From a virus: 20,336 bases of DNA. The notes beneath the pieces were generated by a model. The model was not told the origin of the DNA. It searched no databases and was given only the letters and a program-made list of their open reading frames with translations. Position 1 is the stretch's first letter. Every line of letters starts with the position of its first letter. The translations under genes and the position numbers were made by a program. Below are positions 5,721-11,962 of this stretch, piece after piece. The stretch spans positions 1-20,336 of IMG/VR virus record IMGVR_UViG_3300025128_000452. One strand, given 5' to 3'.

Positions 5721-5927
5721 ATGCAACCAGACTTTGTTTTAGTGGATGAAAATTTTAAAAAACCACCACAGAAAAAAGTTGTCTGTTCAAAAGATGATTG
5801 GAAAAGAATGGATAAAGAGGAAGCACTAAAAAAAGATTGTGCTGAAAGAAAGAAATTAAATAATCCTCTAGGTAAAAACTCTAAATATGTGTGGCTAGGT
5901 ATAAAGAACACAACTGAAAGTTGCTAA
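5721..5927 (+). CDS. Small lysine-rich early protein, unknown
   Basis: This is the first gene of the rightward early operon, 68 aa. The ATG is preceded by GAGAGG about 6 nt upstream. The product is highly charged (lysine, aspartate, glutamate) with PPQKKVVCSKDDWKRMDKEE and two other cysteines, one at the C-terminal end. I do not recognise a family. It may be a short helical DNA- or protein-binding factor. Its stop codon overlaps the ATG of the next tiny frame. A similarly long frame on the other strand lacks a ribosome site and I treat it as a shadow. Confidence 0.6.
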   Translation: MQPDFVLVDENFKKPPQKKVVCSKDDWKRMDKEEALKKDCAERKKLNNPLGKNSKYVWLGIKNTTESC

Positions 5928-5971
5928 TGAGTCATATATGGGATTCATCAAAAAAGGAATTACCATTATGA
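5927..5971 (+). CDS. 14-codon coupled micro-ORF
   Basis: The frame encodes MSHIWDSSKKELPL. Its ATG overlaps the previous stop (TAATG) and its stop overlaps the next ATG (ATGA), so it bridges two genes by translational coupling. No strong ribosome site is present. It may be a coupling leader rather than a functional peptide. Confidence 0.3.
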   Translation: MSHIWDSSKKELPL

Positions 5972-6102
5972 AAAAGAAGGGAGTATGCACATTTTTCCTC
6001 CTAACAAAATATATTCCCTTCTTTAAACATTATTACTTCATCGCCAATTGGGAAGCTGAAGAACATATTATGAAAGTAAAAAGGAAAAATGCCAACAGGT
6101 AA
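5968..6102 (+). CDS. 44-aa basic aromatic small protein, unknown
   Basis: The ATG at 5968 has AAGGA (5954-5958) 9 nt upstream, a better ribosome site than that of many neighbours. The product begins MKKKGVCTFFLLTKYIPFF, with aromatic and hydrophobic residues to about residue 25. A charged end follows (EAEEHIMKVKRKNANR). The hydrophobic part could touch a membrane but is short for a full span. It overlaps the nuclease half-gene at 6089 by 14 nt. No family recognised. Confidence 0.5.
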   Translation: MKKKGVCTFFLLTKYIPFFKHYYFIANWEAEEHIMKVKRKNANR

Positions 6103-6379
6103 TTATTTATTAAAAGGAAAAAAAGTTCCAAGTGTTACTACTATAATAAGTAGATTTAAAAATGCGACTGGACTTATTATTTGGTCAAACAAATTAGGAT
6201 TGCAAGGCATTAATTATTTTGATGAATTAAATAAAGCTGCTGAAGCAGGAACATCATTACACGATTTAGCTGAATTACATATTAAGGGAGAAGAGTATCA
6301 GCTCCCAGATGATCCAACAGTTAGGCATTGCTTTAATCAGTTTTTAGAATGGTGGGAGGAATTTAGTAAAGATGAATAA
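6089..6379 (+). CDS. RecB/Cas4-like exonuclease, N-terminal part of a split gene
   Basis: This 96-aa protein corresponds to the N-terminal third of phage PD-(D/E)XK nucleases of the RecB/Cas4 group, which resect DNA ends for annealing-type recombination. Typical are VPSVTTIISRFK (residues 13-24), a tryptophan-rich helix, and AAEAGTSLHDLAELHI (50-65), whose His58 corresponds to a family active-site position. It stops at FLEWWEEFSKDE, where relatives continue into the catalytic core. That core is encoded in the next frame from 6372. AAGG lies just upstream of the ATG. The protein is probably inactive alone and may pair with the next product. Confidence 0.7.
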   Translation: MPTGNYLLKGKKVPSVTTIISRFKNATGLIIWSNKLGLQGINYFDELNKAAEAGTSLHDLAELHIKGEEYQLPDDPTVRHCFNQFLEWWEEFSKDE

Positions 6380-6746
6380 TTTTGAAATAGTTTGGACTGA
6401 AAAAAAAATGGGCAGTAAAAAATTAAAAGTTGGTGGTTGCCCAGACTTATTAGTTAAAAAAAATGGAGAGTATATTCTGGTGGACTTTAAAACTTCTAAA
6501 GCAATTTATTCTGATATGATTATTCAATTGTCAGCTTATGCACAATTAATAAAAGACTCTGAAGATATTGAAATTGATAAAGCAATTATTGTTCGTTTTC
6601 CAAAAGATGAAGAAATAAATAAACCAGAAATTACAACATTTTATAAAGAAGAACTTGCTCTTGGTTTAAAGCAATTCAAACTTTTTAAAGAAGCATTTGA
6701 TTTAGACAAAGACTTAAACAAAATATTGAAAGGAAAAAAGAAATGA
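6372..6746 (+). CDS. RecB/Cas4-like exonuclease, catalytic core part of a split gene
   Basis: This 124-aa protein carries the PD-(D/E)XK core: VGGCPDLLV with Asp25, ILVDFKTSK with Asp38 and Lys40, then IQLSAYAQL with the Q-x3-Y motif (Gln52, Tyr56). It lacks the N-terminal histidine helix, which lies in the preceding gene one frame away. The start ATG overlaps the previous stop within ATGAATAA. GGGAGGA lies 11 nt upstream inside the previous gene, so independent initiation is plausible. With the downstream ERF gene, which overlaps by 4 nt, it forms a nuclease-plus-annealase recombination pair. Confidence 0.75.
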   Translation: MNNFEIVWTEKKMGSKKLKVGGCPDLLVKKNGEYILVDFKTSKAIYSDMIIQLSAYAQLIKDSEDIEIDKAIIVRFPKDEEINKPEITTFYKEELALGLKQFKLFKEAFDLDKDLNKILKGKKK

Positions 6747-7312
6747 ACTTAAGTGAAGAAACATTAAAAAAAATAACATCAGGAAGGAAGGATCAGCTTA
6801 GAAAATTAAGAGATAAAGTTGAAATGATAGGAGAAACTTTAAAAGGAGCTTTAACTAAATTTCAAGAATTAAATGTTAGGGCATTAAAAGATTCAATTAA
6901 TCCACACTTCAAAAGTAAATATTCTGATTTAACAAGTGTTATTAATGCAGTTAATCATGGTGCAGAATTTGGTTTATCTTTTTCGCAATCAGTAGAATAC
7001 AAAAATATTTTACTTGAGAAATCACAAGAGAAAGATAGCACAACAACAAAGATACAAGAAATATACAGAGATATATTTGTTACAACAACAGTTAGACATC
7101 TTATAGATAAAGATACTTTGACTTGCATTGTTCCAGTTTTAATTAATGCAAACGATAAAGATAACCCACAAAAAATGGGATCAGCGATTACTTATGCTAA
7201 ACGATATGGATTGCAGTCCTTATATGGATTAGCGAGTGATGATGATGGTAATTTAGCATCAGAGAAAAGCCAAGCAAAAAAAGGAGCAGGAGAGGACTTT
7301 AATATAAAATGA
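6743..7312 (+). CDS. erf: ERF-family single-strand annealing protein
   Basis: This 189-aa protein resembles ERF (essential recombination function) proteins, which anneal complementary single strands during phage recombination and circularisation. Family marks are NPHFKSKYSDLTSVINAV (residues 51-68), GLSFSQSV (near 75), a conserved strand region to about 130, and GSAITYAKRYGLQSLYGLASDDDGN-like segment near residue 146 (written here as GSAITYAKRYG, then LYGLASDDDGN). The C-terminal tail is lysine-rich and short. It overlaps the nuclease gene (ATGA) and the next gene. The upstream nuclease probably supplies the single-stranded substrate. Confidence 0.85.
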   Translation: MNLSEETLKKITSGRKDQLRKLRDKVEMIGETLKGALTKFQELNVRALKDSINPHFKSKYSDLTSVINAVNHGAEFGLSFSQSVEYKNILLEKSQEKDSTTTKIQEIYRDIFVTTTVRHLIDKDTLTCIVPVLINANDKDNPQKMGSAITYAKRYGLQSLYGLASDDDGNLASEKSQAKKGAGEDFNIK

Positions 7313-7560
7313 GTGAGGATAAAAAATTTATAGGTGGTTTCTGGGCAAACGAGCCAAAGGTAGATTTTATTAAATGCAGCATAAACATTAAGAAAAAAGA
7401 TTTTGTCGATTGGTTACGAAAACAAGATCCTAATGATGAGTATGTTAAAATTGATGTTAAGGTAGGAAAAACTGGCAATTGGTATGCAGAAAAAAATAAC
7501 TGGAAACCAAAACCAAAAGAAGAAAAGCCAGACATCAATACAGATTTTAGTAAATTTTAA
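7309..7560 (+). CDS. Small conserved phage protein in the recombination operon
   Basis: The product is 83 aa, ATGA-coupled to erf. It opens with KFIGGFWANEPK, a strand-rich middle (FIKCSINIKKKDFVDWLRKQ, then EYVKIDVKVGKTGNWYAEKNNWKP) and an acidic-basic tail. Proteins opening with K-F-I-G-G-F-W are familiar to me from marine phages beside ERF or RecT-like genes. The fold may be a small beta barrel; a role with single-stranded DNA is a guess. No catalytic motif is visible. Confidence 0.65.
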   Translation: MSEDKKFIGGFWANEPKVDFIKCSINIKKKDFVDWLRKQDPNDEYVKIDVKVGKTGNWYAEKNNWKPKPKEEKPDINTDFSKF

Positions 7561-7910
7561 TGACTGAAGAATTTACAAAAGAAGAGGTTAAGATTTTGAA
7601 AAGGATATGTGAAAATCCTATCTTTAAAGAGTCCCAACCTCTTCCTGAAAATGTAGGCAAAGCACCACAACCATTACATCATTTAAAAAAAATAATTTGT
7701 AATTTTTATAATATTAAAGAAGAAGATTTATCAGGAACTAGAAGAGATAAACATTTTGTTCAAGCTAGAAGAGATTACTGCCACTTGGCTTTTAAGAACA
7801 CTAAATTTAGCACAACAATAATTGGGAATAAAATTAAAAAAGATTCTTCATCAGTTTTACACCATCTCAACAAACAGCCATTCAACATAGACAAGATTTT
7901 AAATGATTAA
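7560..7910 (+). CDS. Stand-alone DnaA domain IV-like DNA-binding protein
   Basis: In this 116-aa protein, residues 40-112 match the C-terminal helix-turn-helix domain of the initiator DnaA. Marks are an initial helix with IICNFYNIKEEDLSG, the basic loop TRRDKHFVQARRDYCHLAF (the DnaA RRxxxVxARxxAxYL-type signature) and a last helix DSSSVLHHL. In DnaA this domain reads DnaA boxes. There is no ATPase domain. It may bind phage or host origin sites as an initiator partner or a decoy. The start ATG overlaps the upstream TAA (TAATG), and the stop region overlaps the next ATG. Confidence 0.8.
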   Translation: MTEEFTKEEVKILKRICENPIFKESQPLPENVGKAPQPLHHLKKIICNFYNIKEEDLSGTRRDKHFVQARRDYCHLAFKNTKFSTTIIGNKIKKDSSSVLHHLNKQPFNIDKILND

Positions 7911-8154
7911 TAGAAAAATTGCCAACGAAAGACATAATTTAAAAAATCAATTAGTTAAACTAAAAGCTCAAGATGATTTACATAATCGTTTATTATATCA
8001 AATTGATAATTCAAATGAAACACCAGAACAACTTTTACAAAAAATAAAAACCTCTATTCAAAGTTGCTTAAGTAAAAGAGTAATAACAAGAAAATATATT
8101 AATGATCGTTTAGACAATATGGAAAGAATAAATCCGAAAGAAATTAGCACATGA
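7903..8154 (+). CDS. Small coiled-coil protein, unknown
   Basis: This is an 83-aa charged and helical protein: a basic N-terminal helix (NERHNLKNQLVKLKAQ), a glutamine-rich middle and a second helix with SIQSCLSKRVITRKYINDRL. I do not recognise it. It overlaps the DnaA-like gene by 8 nt and the endonuclease gene by 4 nt, so it is translated as part of the recombination-replication operon. It could be an accessory DNA-binding or partner protein. Confidence 0.6.
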   Translation: MINRKIANERHNLKNQLVKLKAQDDLHNRLLYQIDNSNETPEQLLQKIKTSIQSCLSKRVITRKYINDRLDNMERINPKEIST

Positions 8155-8540
8155 ATAAGTATCGTTCAGGATTAGAGAAAACCATAGCTGCCCAATTAAG
8201 AAAATTTAGAATTAAATTTGATTATGAAAAGTTAGTCATTCTTTACACAAAACCTGCACAGTCATCTACCTATACTCCAGACTTTAGGTTGGCTAACGGC
8301 ATTATTATTGAAACTAAAGGTCGGTTTGTTTTAGCTGATAGAAAAAAACATTTATTTATTAGAGAACAGTATGGACATAAATACGATATTCGCTTTGTGT
8401 TCAGTAATGCAAAAGCAAAAATTTATAAAGGATCTAAAACAACTTATGCCGATTGGTGCATAAAACATAATTTTAAATATTTTAACAAAACAATTCCGAT
8501 GAAATGGATAAAGGAGAAGCATGATACTCATTATTCTTAA
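8151..8540 (+). CDS. Phage T7-type endonuclease I (Holliday-junction resolvase)
   Basis: This 129-aa protein is close to the usual length of T7 gp3-family endonuclease I. The enzyme cleaves branched DNA such as Holliday junctions, with a PD-(D/E)XK fold. The opening YRSGLEKTIAAQL gives Glu9, YTPDF gives Asp44, and IIIETKGRF gives Glu54 and Lys56, matching the catalytic set. RFVFSNAKAKIYKGSKTTYADWC (about residues 80-102) is the typical C-terminal signature. It follows erf and the nuclease, completing a recombination set. A four-base overlap links it to the upstream gene, and its last codons overlap a tiny membrane-protein gene. Confidence 0.85.
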   Translation: MNKYRSGLEKTIAAQLRKFRIKFDYEKLVILYTKPAQSSTYTPDFRLANGIIIETKGRFVLADRKKHLFIREQYGHKYDIRFVFSNAKAKIYKGSKTTYADWCIKHNFKYFNKTIPMKWIKEKHDTHYS

Positions 8541-8610
8541 TGCACTTATTTTATTGGTCTTACTTTTTATTGCTTTGATGATTTATGCCATTGGAGATAA
8601 GTTGAAATGA
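8521..8610 (+). CDS. 29-aa single-span membrane microprotein
   Basis: AAGGAG (8511-8516) precedes ATG 8521 by 4 nt. The peptide starts MILIILNALILLVLLFIA and is a single hydrophobic span of about 22 residues, followed by the charged tail GDKLK. It overlaps the end of the endonuclease gene and is ATGA-coupled to the HNH gene. No homologue is recognised. A membrane peptide inside a DNA-processing operon is unexpected; possible roles are membrane anchoring or effects on the host envelope. Confidence 0.6.
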   Translation: MILIILNALILLVLLFIALMIYAIGDKLK

Positions 8611-8897
8611 AAAAACACATTAAAATTTTTGATGATTTCTGGTTGCCAGAATTAACTATTGCACAAACTTGGCAATGTTCAGTTTGTAATAGTTGGGAGG
8701 GTACTGATATACACCATATTTCTAGTCGTGGTCTTGGCTCAAGTAAGTACAAGGATTTTCTTGAAAATCTCATTTGTCTTTGTCGTTCCTGCCATCTTCG
8801 CTGCCACTCCGATAAAAATTTTAACAAAAAAGCAAGAATAATAAATTTACGATTAATAGCCGATAAACTGGAGAGTGAATTAGATGAGTTTAGATAA
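8607..8897 (+). CDS. HNH endonuclease
   Basis: This 96-aa protein has a clear HNH nuclease: structural zinc pairs Cys24-x2-Cys27 and Cys59-x2-Cys62, His36-His37 on the first strand, Asn54 (ENLICLC) and His63/His67 on the helix (CRSCHLRCH). HNH proteins nick or cut DNA. In phages they act as homing nucleases, packaging partners or NinG-like recombination factors. Position among recombination genes rather than beside terminase favours the last. Coupled by ATGA upstream and overlapping the next gene by 14 nt. Confidence 0.8.
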   Translation: MKKHIKIFDDFWLPELTIAQTWQCSVCNSWEGTDIHHISSRGLGSSKYKDFLENLICLCRSCHLRCHSDKNFNKKARIINLRLIADKLESELDEFR

Positions 8898-9255
8898 TAC
8901 TTTAAATAGATATGATCCTCATAAGATTGCTGAAGCTAAAATGGAAGCCATTATTGATTACAGAAAATGTAAAAGAGCTTTTAATCAACTAGCTAGAATA
9001 AAAGAGGAAAAAGAAAAAGGAAGATACTTGCATTATCGTTTTTTATCTAATGAAAAACATAGTGTGGAAGATGCGAAAGCCAAAGCAAAGACTGATAAAG
9101 AAGTTACTGAAGTTGTATCTAAACTAGAACAAGCAGAACAATTAATGGATGAATCTTTTGCTGAACTGGATCGCATTACAACCAAAATAGAATTAATGGC
9201 AGATGCCAATGCCACAGCTAGAGCTGAAATGAAACTTGGAGGTCTTACACCATGA
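8884..9255 (+). CDS. Coiled-coil phage protein, unknown
   Basis: This 123-aa protein is almost wholly helical. A conserved-looking region at 12-60 (PHKIAEAKMEAIIDYRKCKRAF, then LHYRFLSNEKHSVEDAKAKAK shortened here by eye) leads into a long coiled coil with KLEQAEQLMDESFAELDRI. I know similar proteins from phage early regions but no role. Coupled with both neighbours. A structural or adaptor function in replication or recombination is possible. Confidence 0.6.
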   Translation: MSLDNTLNRYDPHKIAEAKMEAIIDYRKCKRAFNQLARIKEEKEKGRYLHYRFLSNEKHSVEDAKAKAKTDKEVTEVVSKLEQAEQLMDESFAELDRITTKIELMADANATARAEMKLGGLTP

Positions 9256-9536
9256 CATATTATAGAAGAAAAATACAAAGGTTATGGAATGGGTATGCTT
9301 CGTTGAAAGATTATGAAGTGCAAAAAGCTATTGCTAAAGGTGGTGCAGTTTTAAGTTTAAATAAAACAAATGAAAAAATGACCTTGAGTAAAAATGAATT
9401 GGAATATGGATTACAAAGAAGAACAAGTAAAGAATTTCCACCTAATCCAAAATTAAATGAAACAGAGCCATTTAGATTATGTAATTTTTTTTGGAAACAA
9501 AAAGATGAAAACCAATTGGAGTTAATAAATGAGTAA
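9252..9536 (+). CDS. Unknown small protein
   Basis: This 94-aa basic protein starts MTYYRRKIQRLW. Its middle is helical (KDYEVQKAIAKGGAVLSL), and its C-terminal half contains FPPNPKLNETEPF and an LCNFFWKQKDENQLEL end. No family recognised. The ATG overlaps the preceding stop (ATGA) and its end overlaps the next gene by 8 nt, so it belongs to the same transcript. Confidence 0.55.
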   Translation: MTYYRRKIQRLWNGYASLKDYEVQKAIAKGGAVLSLNKTNEKMTLSKNELEYGLQRRTSKEFPPNPKLNETEPFRLCNFFWKQKDENQLELINE

Positions 9537-10029
9537 GAAAATAATTAAGATTGAACAAATAGATAAGGGAGGATTGAATGAAAGTGGAATTGAGGTAGAT
9601 AAGCTATGGGAGCTGCACTTTGAAAACCAGATTAATCCTCGTATATTAGATTCAACACAAATACTTCATTACTTAACCAAAGGCACAAGTCCTTCCAGGA
9701 ATATTCATCATTTTAGAAAATGGGAAAGCAAGTGCAAAGAAACAATCCATAATCATTGGTGTATAGTTTATAGCAATCCTATTGACCATTCCTTGCTGTT
9801 ACCAAGTAAATTTTATGATTTAATTTATGAAGGACACAGAAAAGAACAAGAAGAATTAAATCCTAAAGTAGAAGCTCCACCAAATCCTGCTCTTTTTACT
9901 GAAAGAATTACTACTCCAGAAGAAAAGGAAGAAATTGAAACATTAAGAAAAGAATTAGATGCTGATGAGGCATTTAAACTAGGATTACATTTACACGATG
10001 ATGAGATTGAAGAGGCAAAAAATGAATAG
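9529..10029 (+). CDS. Unknown 166-aa protein
   Basis: The product is unrecognised. It starts with a basic segment (SKKIIKIEQIDKGG), has a tryptophan- and histidine-rich middle (KWESKCKETIHNHWCIVYS) and ends in a strongly acidic helix (EEKEEIETLRKELDADEAF, DDEIEEAKNE). The acidic tail suggests interaction with a basic partner or DNA mimicry, but nothing proves this. It overlaps the 94-aa gene before it and the excisionase-like gene after it. Confidence 0.55.
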   Translation: MSKKIIKIEQIDKGGLNESGIEVDKLWELHFENQINPRILDSTQILHYLTKGTSPSRNIHHFRKWESKCKETIHNHWCIVYSNPIDHSLLLPSKFYDLIYEGHRKEQEELNPKVEAPPNPALFTERITTPEEKEEIETLRKELDADEAFKLGLHLHDDEIEEAKNE

Positions 10030-10228
10030 ACTTTATGAGATAAAAGATGTAGCAGTTAGATTAAATAGACATCCTCGCACTTGCAGGAAAGATATTAAAG
10101 ACTTACAAGCCAAATTTCCCAAAGATCCTGCTTTACATACATATATTGGTAAGCGATTACGATTTACCAATGAACATATTGAAAGGATAATTGTGTTATG
10201 CTCAAAGTCAAAAGAAGAAAAGATGTAA
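10022..10228 (+). CDS. Excisionase-like small helix-turn-helix protein
   Basis: I prefer the start ATG 10022, because GAGG lies 6 nt upstream and the ATG overlaps the previous stop (ATGAATAG); the frame could open 8 codons earlier at 9998. The 68-aa product begins MNRLYEIKDVAVRLNRHPRT and continues as a MerR/AlpA-type winged helix with IGKRLRFTNEHIERII. This is the pattern of phage excisionases and helix_turn_helix_17-type proteins. It directly precedes and overlaps the integrase gene by 31 nt, which supports a role in excision or int control. Confidence 0.65.
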   Translation: MNRLYEIKDVAVRLNRHPRTCRKDIKDLQAKFPKDPALHTYIGKRLRFTNEHIERIIVLCSKSKEEKM

Positions 10229-11265
10229 AGAATGATAATTATTATATATTTGGAACTTTTTATTATGAAGATCAAACTATATATGTAAGGAACATCAGCA
10301 CTAAAACAAACAAATACCAAGATGCTTGTAAGTTCGCAAACATTTATGAGAAAAAACTAGAAAAAGGAATATCTCAACTTACAAGTAAAAAATATAATGC
10401 TGCTGCTGATTTAAAGATTGCTGACGATGATCCAGATACATCTCCATCGCAGAAAACTATTAAGTTAGTAAAAAAAACAAAAGAATATCTAGGTCAATAT
10501 GACATCCGATTAATTGATAATGATTTGATTCGCAAAAAAGCATTTGAATGTTATCCAATGGAAGAATATTTAAAAAAGACTCCTTATAATGATTTGTCGG
10601 AAGAAGAGAAAAAACGAAAATCAGCAAGACTTAATACAATTAATAGAAGTTTTATTTGCCCTGTGTCGTTGGTGTTAAACTTTGCATCAGCAAAAAGATT
10701 GTGTGAAAAAATGGTTATTAATAGATTTAAACTTATTGAAAGAGATCCACTATATTTTACTCCTGAAGAAGTGGAAAAATGTTTGCAATCAACAAGTATG
10801 TTCCAAATTAAATTATTAATGGTTTTTTTAATTTATACTGGTGCAAGATTACAAGAAGCTCTGAACACCAAATGGGAAGATATACAAGACAACAAAATTC
10901 ATTTATGGGAAAATAAAGGCGATAAAGCTAGAGTTGTAGAACTACATAAAAATTTAAAAGAATGGCTTGATAAAGTTAATGATAAAGGAAAATATATTTT
11001 TATGTGGAGAAAAGCATGGGATAATAAAAAAGATGGCGAGGGATTATATTTTAATTGGAGAGATATGCTTCGACAAGCTAATATAAGTTTTGAGAAAACT
11101 CCTCATAAGTGCCGACATACATTTGCAACTTGGTTAAGAAAATATGCTAATTGTGATTTGCAGGATTTAAAAGACATTGGTGGTTGGAAAGATAGTAAAA
11201 GTGTTGAGGTGTATTCTCACATTATGCCTGATACAATGCCAAAAAAAATTAATTTATTGCCCTAA
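10198..11265 (+). CDS. int: Tyrosine-type site-specific integrase
   Basis: This 355-aa protein has the full catalytic set of tyrosine recombinases: Arg217 in LIYTGARLQEAL, Lys243 in NKGDKARVVEL, His303-x2-Arg306 in HKCRHTFATW, Trp330 in GGWKDSKS and the nucleophile Tyr339 in VYSHI. The first 60 residues are strand-rich and basic, in the place of an arm-binding domain, followed by a core-binding helical region. AAAGGA lies 10 nt before ATG 10198. It catalyses insertion into and, with the excisionase-like protein, removal from the host chromosome. The gene is at the end of the rightward operon, followed by noncoding DNA that probably includes attP. Confidence 0.9.
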   Translation: MLKVKRRKDVKNDNYYIFGTFYYEDQTIYVRNISTKTNKYQDACKFANIYEKKLEKGISQLTSKKYNAAADLKIADDDPDTSPSQKTIKLVKKTKEYLGQYDIRLIDNDLIRKKAFECYPMEEYLKKTPYNDLSEEEKKRKSARLNTINRSFICPVSLVLNFASAKRLCEKMVINRFKLIERDPLYFTPEEVEKCLQSTSMFQIKLLMVFLIYTGARLQEALNTKWEDIQDNKIHLWENKGDKARVVELHKNLKEWLDKVNDKGKYIFMWRKAWDNKKDGEGLYFNWRDMLRQANISFEKTPHKCRHTFATWLRKYANCDLQDLKDIGGWKDSKSVEVYSHIMPDTMPKKINLLP

Positions 11266-11402
11266 TTTTTATCCATTTTTTATCCCAGATGAAAAAAAAG
11301 GTAGGAAAACAGCCAAAAATTAGCTATTGCAAATCATTGGTAAAGATGCATAATAGGTAATGTAAAGTGATTAAAAGGGAAATTTGGTGACTTTATGTAA
11401 TA
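11266..11402. other. Noncoding region after integrase, candidate attP
   Basis: The stretch holds TTTTTATCC twice with an 11-bp period (11266 and 11277), AGGTA-type repeats (GGTAGG, GGTAAAG, GGTAATG) and TTGCAAATCA (11327-11336). These could be integrase arm and core sites. No tRNA 3' end is present, so the host target cannot be named. Confidence 0.3.
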
Positions 11403-11434
11403 GGGAGTTGCTAAAAATGATAAAAGTGACTCCC
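11403..11434 (+). promoter_or_regulatory. Second GGGAGT/ACTCCC element
   Basis: GGGAGT (11403-11408) pairs with ACTCCC (11429-11434). Three blocks are shared in order with the element at 5670-5708: TAGGGAGTTG, TGACTCCC and AAAAAACA. Here GGGAG also serves as ribosome binding site for a 21-codon frame at 11417. Confidence 0.4.
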
Positions 11435-11482
11435 AAAAAACATACCAGATTTTCGACAGATCACTTTGCAGAAAGAGAGTAG
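11417..11482 (+). CDS. 21-aa leader micro-ORF
   Basis: GGGAG lies 9 nt upstream of ATG 11417. The basic peptide starts MIKVTPKKHTRFST and ends three bases before the next ATG at 11486. It could be a leader peptide controlling the downstream gene. Its coding status is uncertain. Confidence 0.3.
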   Translation: MIKVTPKKHTRFSTDHFAERE

Positions 11483-11485
11483 CCA

Positions 11486-11680
11486 ATGATGGTCGAAACT
11501 ATGAACGAAGGAAAAAATAAGTTTGTTAAAGATCAGAATATTTCTGATAAAAAACTTAAAGAAGTAGATCAAGCTGTAAAAGAAACTGCACTAGATGGTG
11601 GAAAATCTTGGAATGCTTTATCTAAAGAAAAAAAAATTAAATTTTTAAATATTTTTAAAAAGGTGGCTCAATTAAGTTAA
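11486..11680 (+). CDS. Small helical protein after integrase, unknown
   Basis: This is a 64-aa charged and helical protein (DKKLKEVDQAVKETAL, KEKKIKFLNIFKKVAQL). A double ATG opens the gene, with AAAGAGAG (11472-11479) 6 nt upstream. It is separated from integrase by noncoding DNA and a hairpin element, so it may be expressed from its own promoter, for example during lysogeny. It ends tail-to-tail with the leftward late genes, overlapping the next gene by 9 nt. I recognise no family. Confidence 0.6.
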   Translation: MMVETMNEGKNKFVKDQNISDKKLKEVDQAVKETALDGGKSWNALSKEKKIKFLNIFKKVAQLS

Positions 11681-11689
11681 ATACTTAAT
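11671..11689. terminator. AT-rich inverted repeat between convergent genes
   Basis: ATTAAGT (11671-11677) and ACTTAAT (11683-11689) form a perfect 7-bp stem around TAAAT and cover the stop codons of both converging genes. The stem is weak (one GC pair per arm) and T-runs are lacking, so termination may be inefficient or factor-assisted. Confidence 0.3.
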
Positions 11690-11962
11690 ATCTACGACAC
11701 AACTTCTAGGGAAAGTTTCGACTCTCCCTAGTAAGTCATCTTTATCTTCTGAATTATCGTGTCCATCTATATCTGCTGCAATAGTAATATGCTCGTCAGT
11801 TTGATTAATTAAATAACCTATACTTTTAATTTTGCATGGTTTAACTTTAATTGCATCTTCTTTGCTCATCCAACCACTATCGCTTGATTCATTGGTATCC
11901 CACCACATGACTTCAACTGGAGAAAAGCATTTGCACTCTTCTAAACCACACGAACAAGTCAT
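11672..11962 (-). CDS. Cysteine-motif phage protein, unknown
   Basis: This 96-aa product begins MTCSCGLEECKCFSPVEVMWW, and its four cysteines in CxCGxxECxC could bind a metal ion. The body has the pattern W-x-D-T...GW, then KPCKIKSIGYLI, TDEHITIAADID and a C-terminal strand, which I associate with small beta-rich phage proteins of unknown role. It is the last gene of the late leftward block. Its ATG overlaps the stop of the preceding lysine-rich microprotein. The cysteine motif recurs in the 17-aa peptide at 15948-16001. Confidence 0.65.
   Translation of the reverse strand: MTCSCGLEECKCFSPVEVMWWDTNESSDSGWMSKEDAIKVKPCKIKSIGYLINQTDEHITIAADIDGHDNSEDKDDLLGRVETFPRSCVVDIKYLT

Noticed and set aside
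5358-5911. Two leftward open frames (5358-5600 and 5612-5911)
   Set aside because: They overlap the repressor and the first early gene on the other strand, have phenylalanine/serine-rich shadow composition and no ribosome site.
7299-10320. Leftward frames at 7299-7538, 8567-8827, 9033-9278 and 10033-10320, and rightward 8659-8841
   Set aside because: Each lies within recognised or well-tiled rightward genes in another frame, and none has a family signature.
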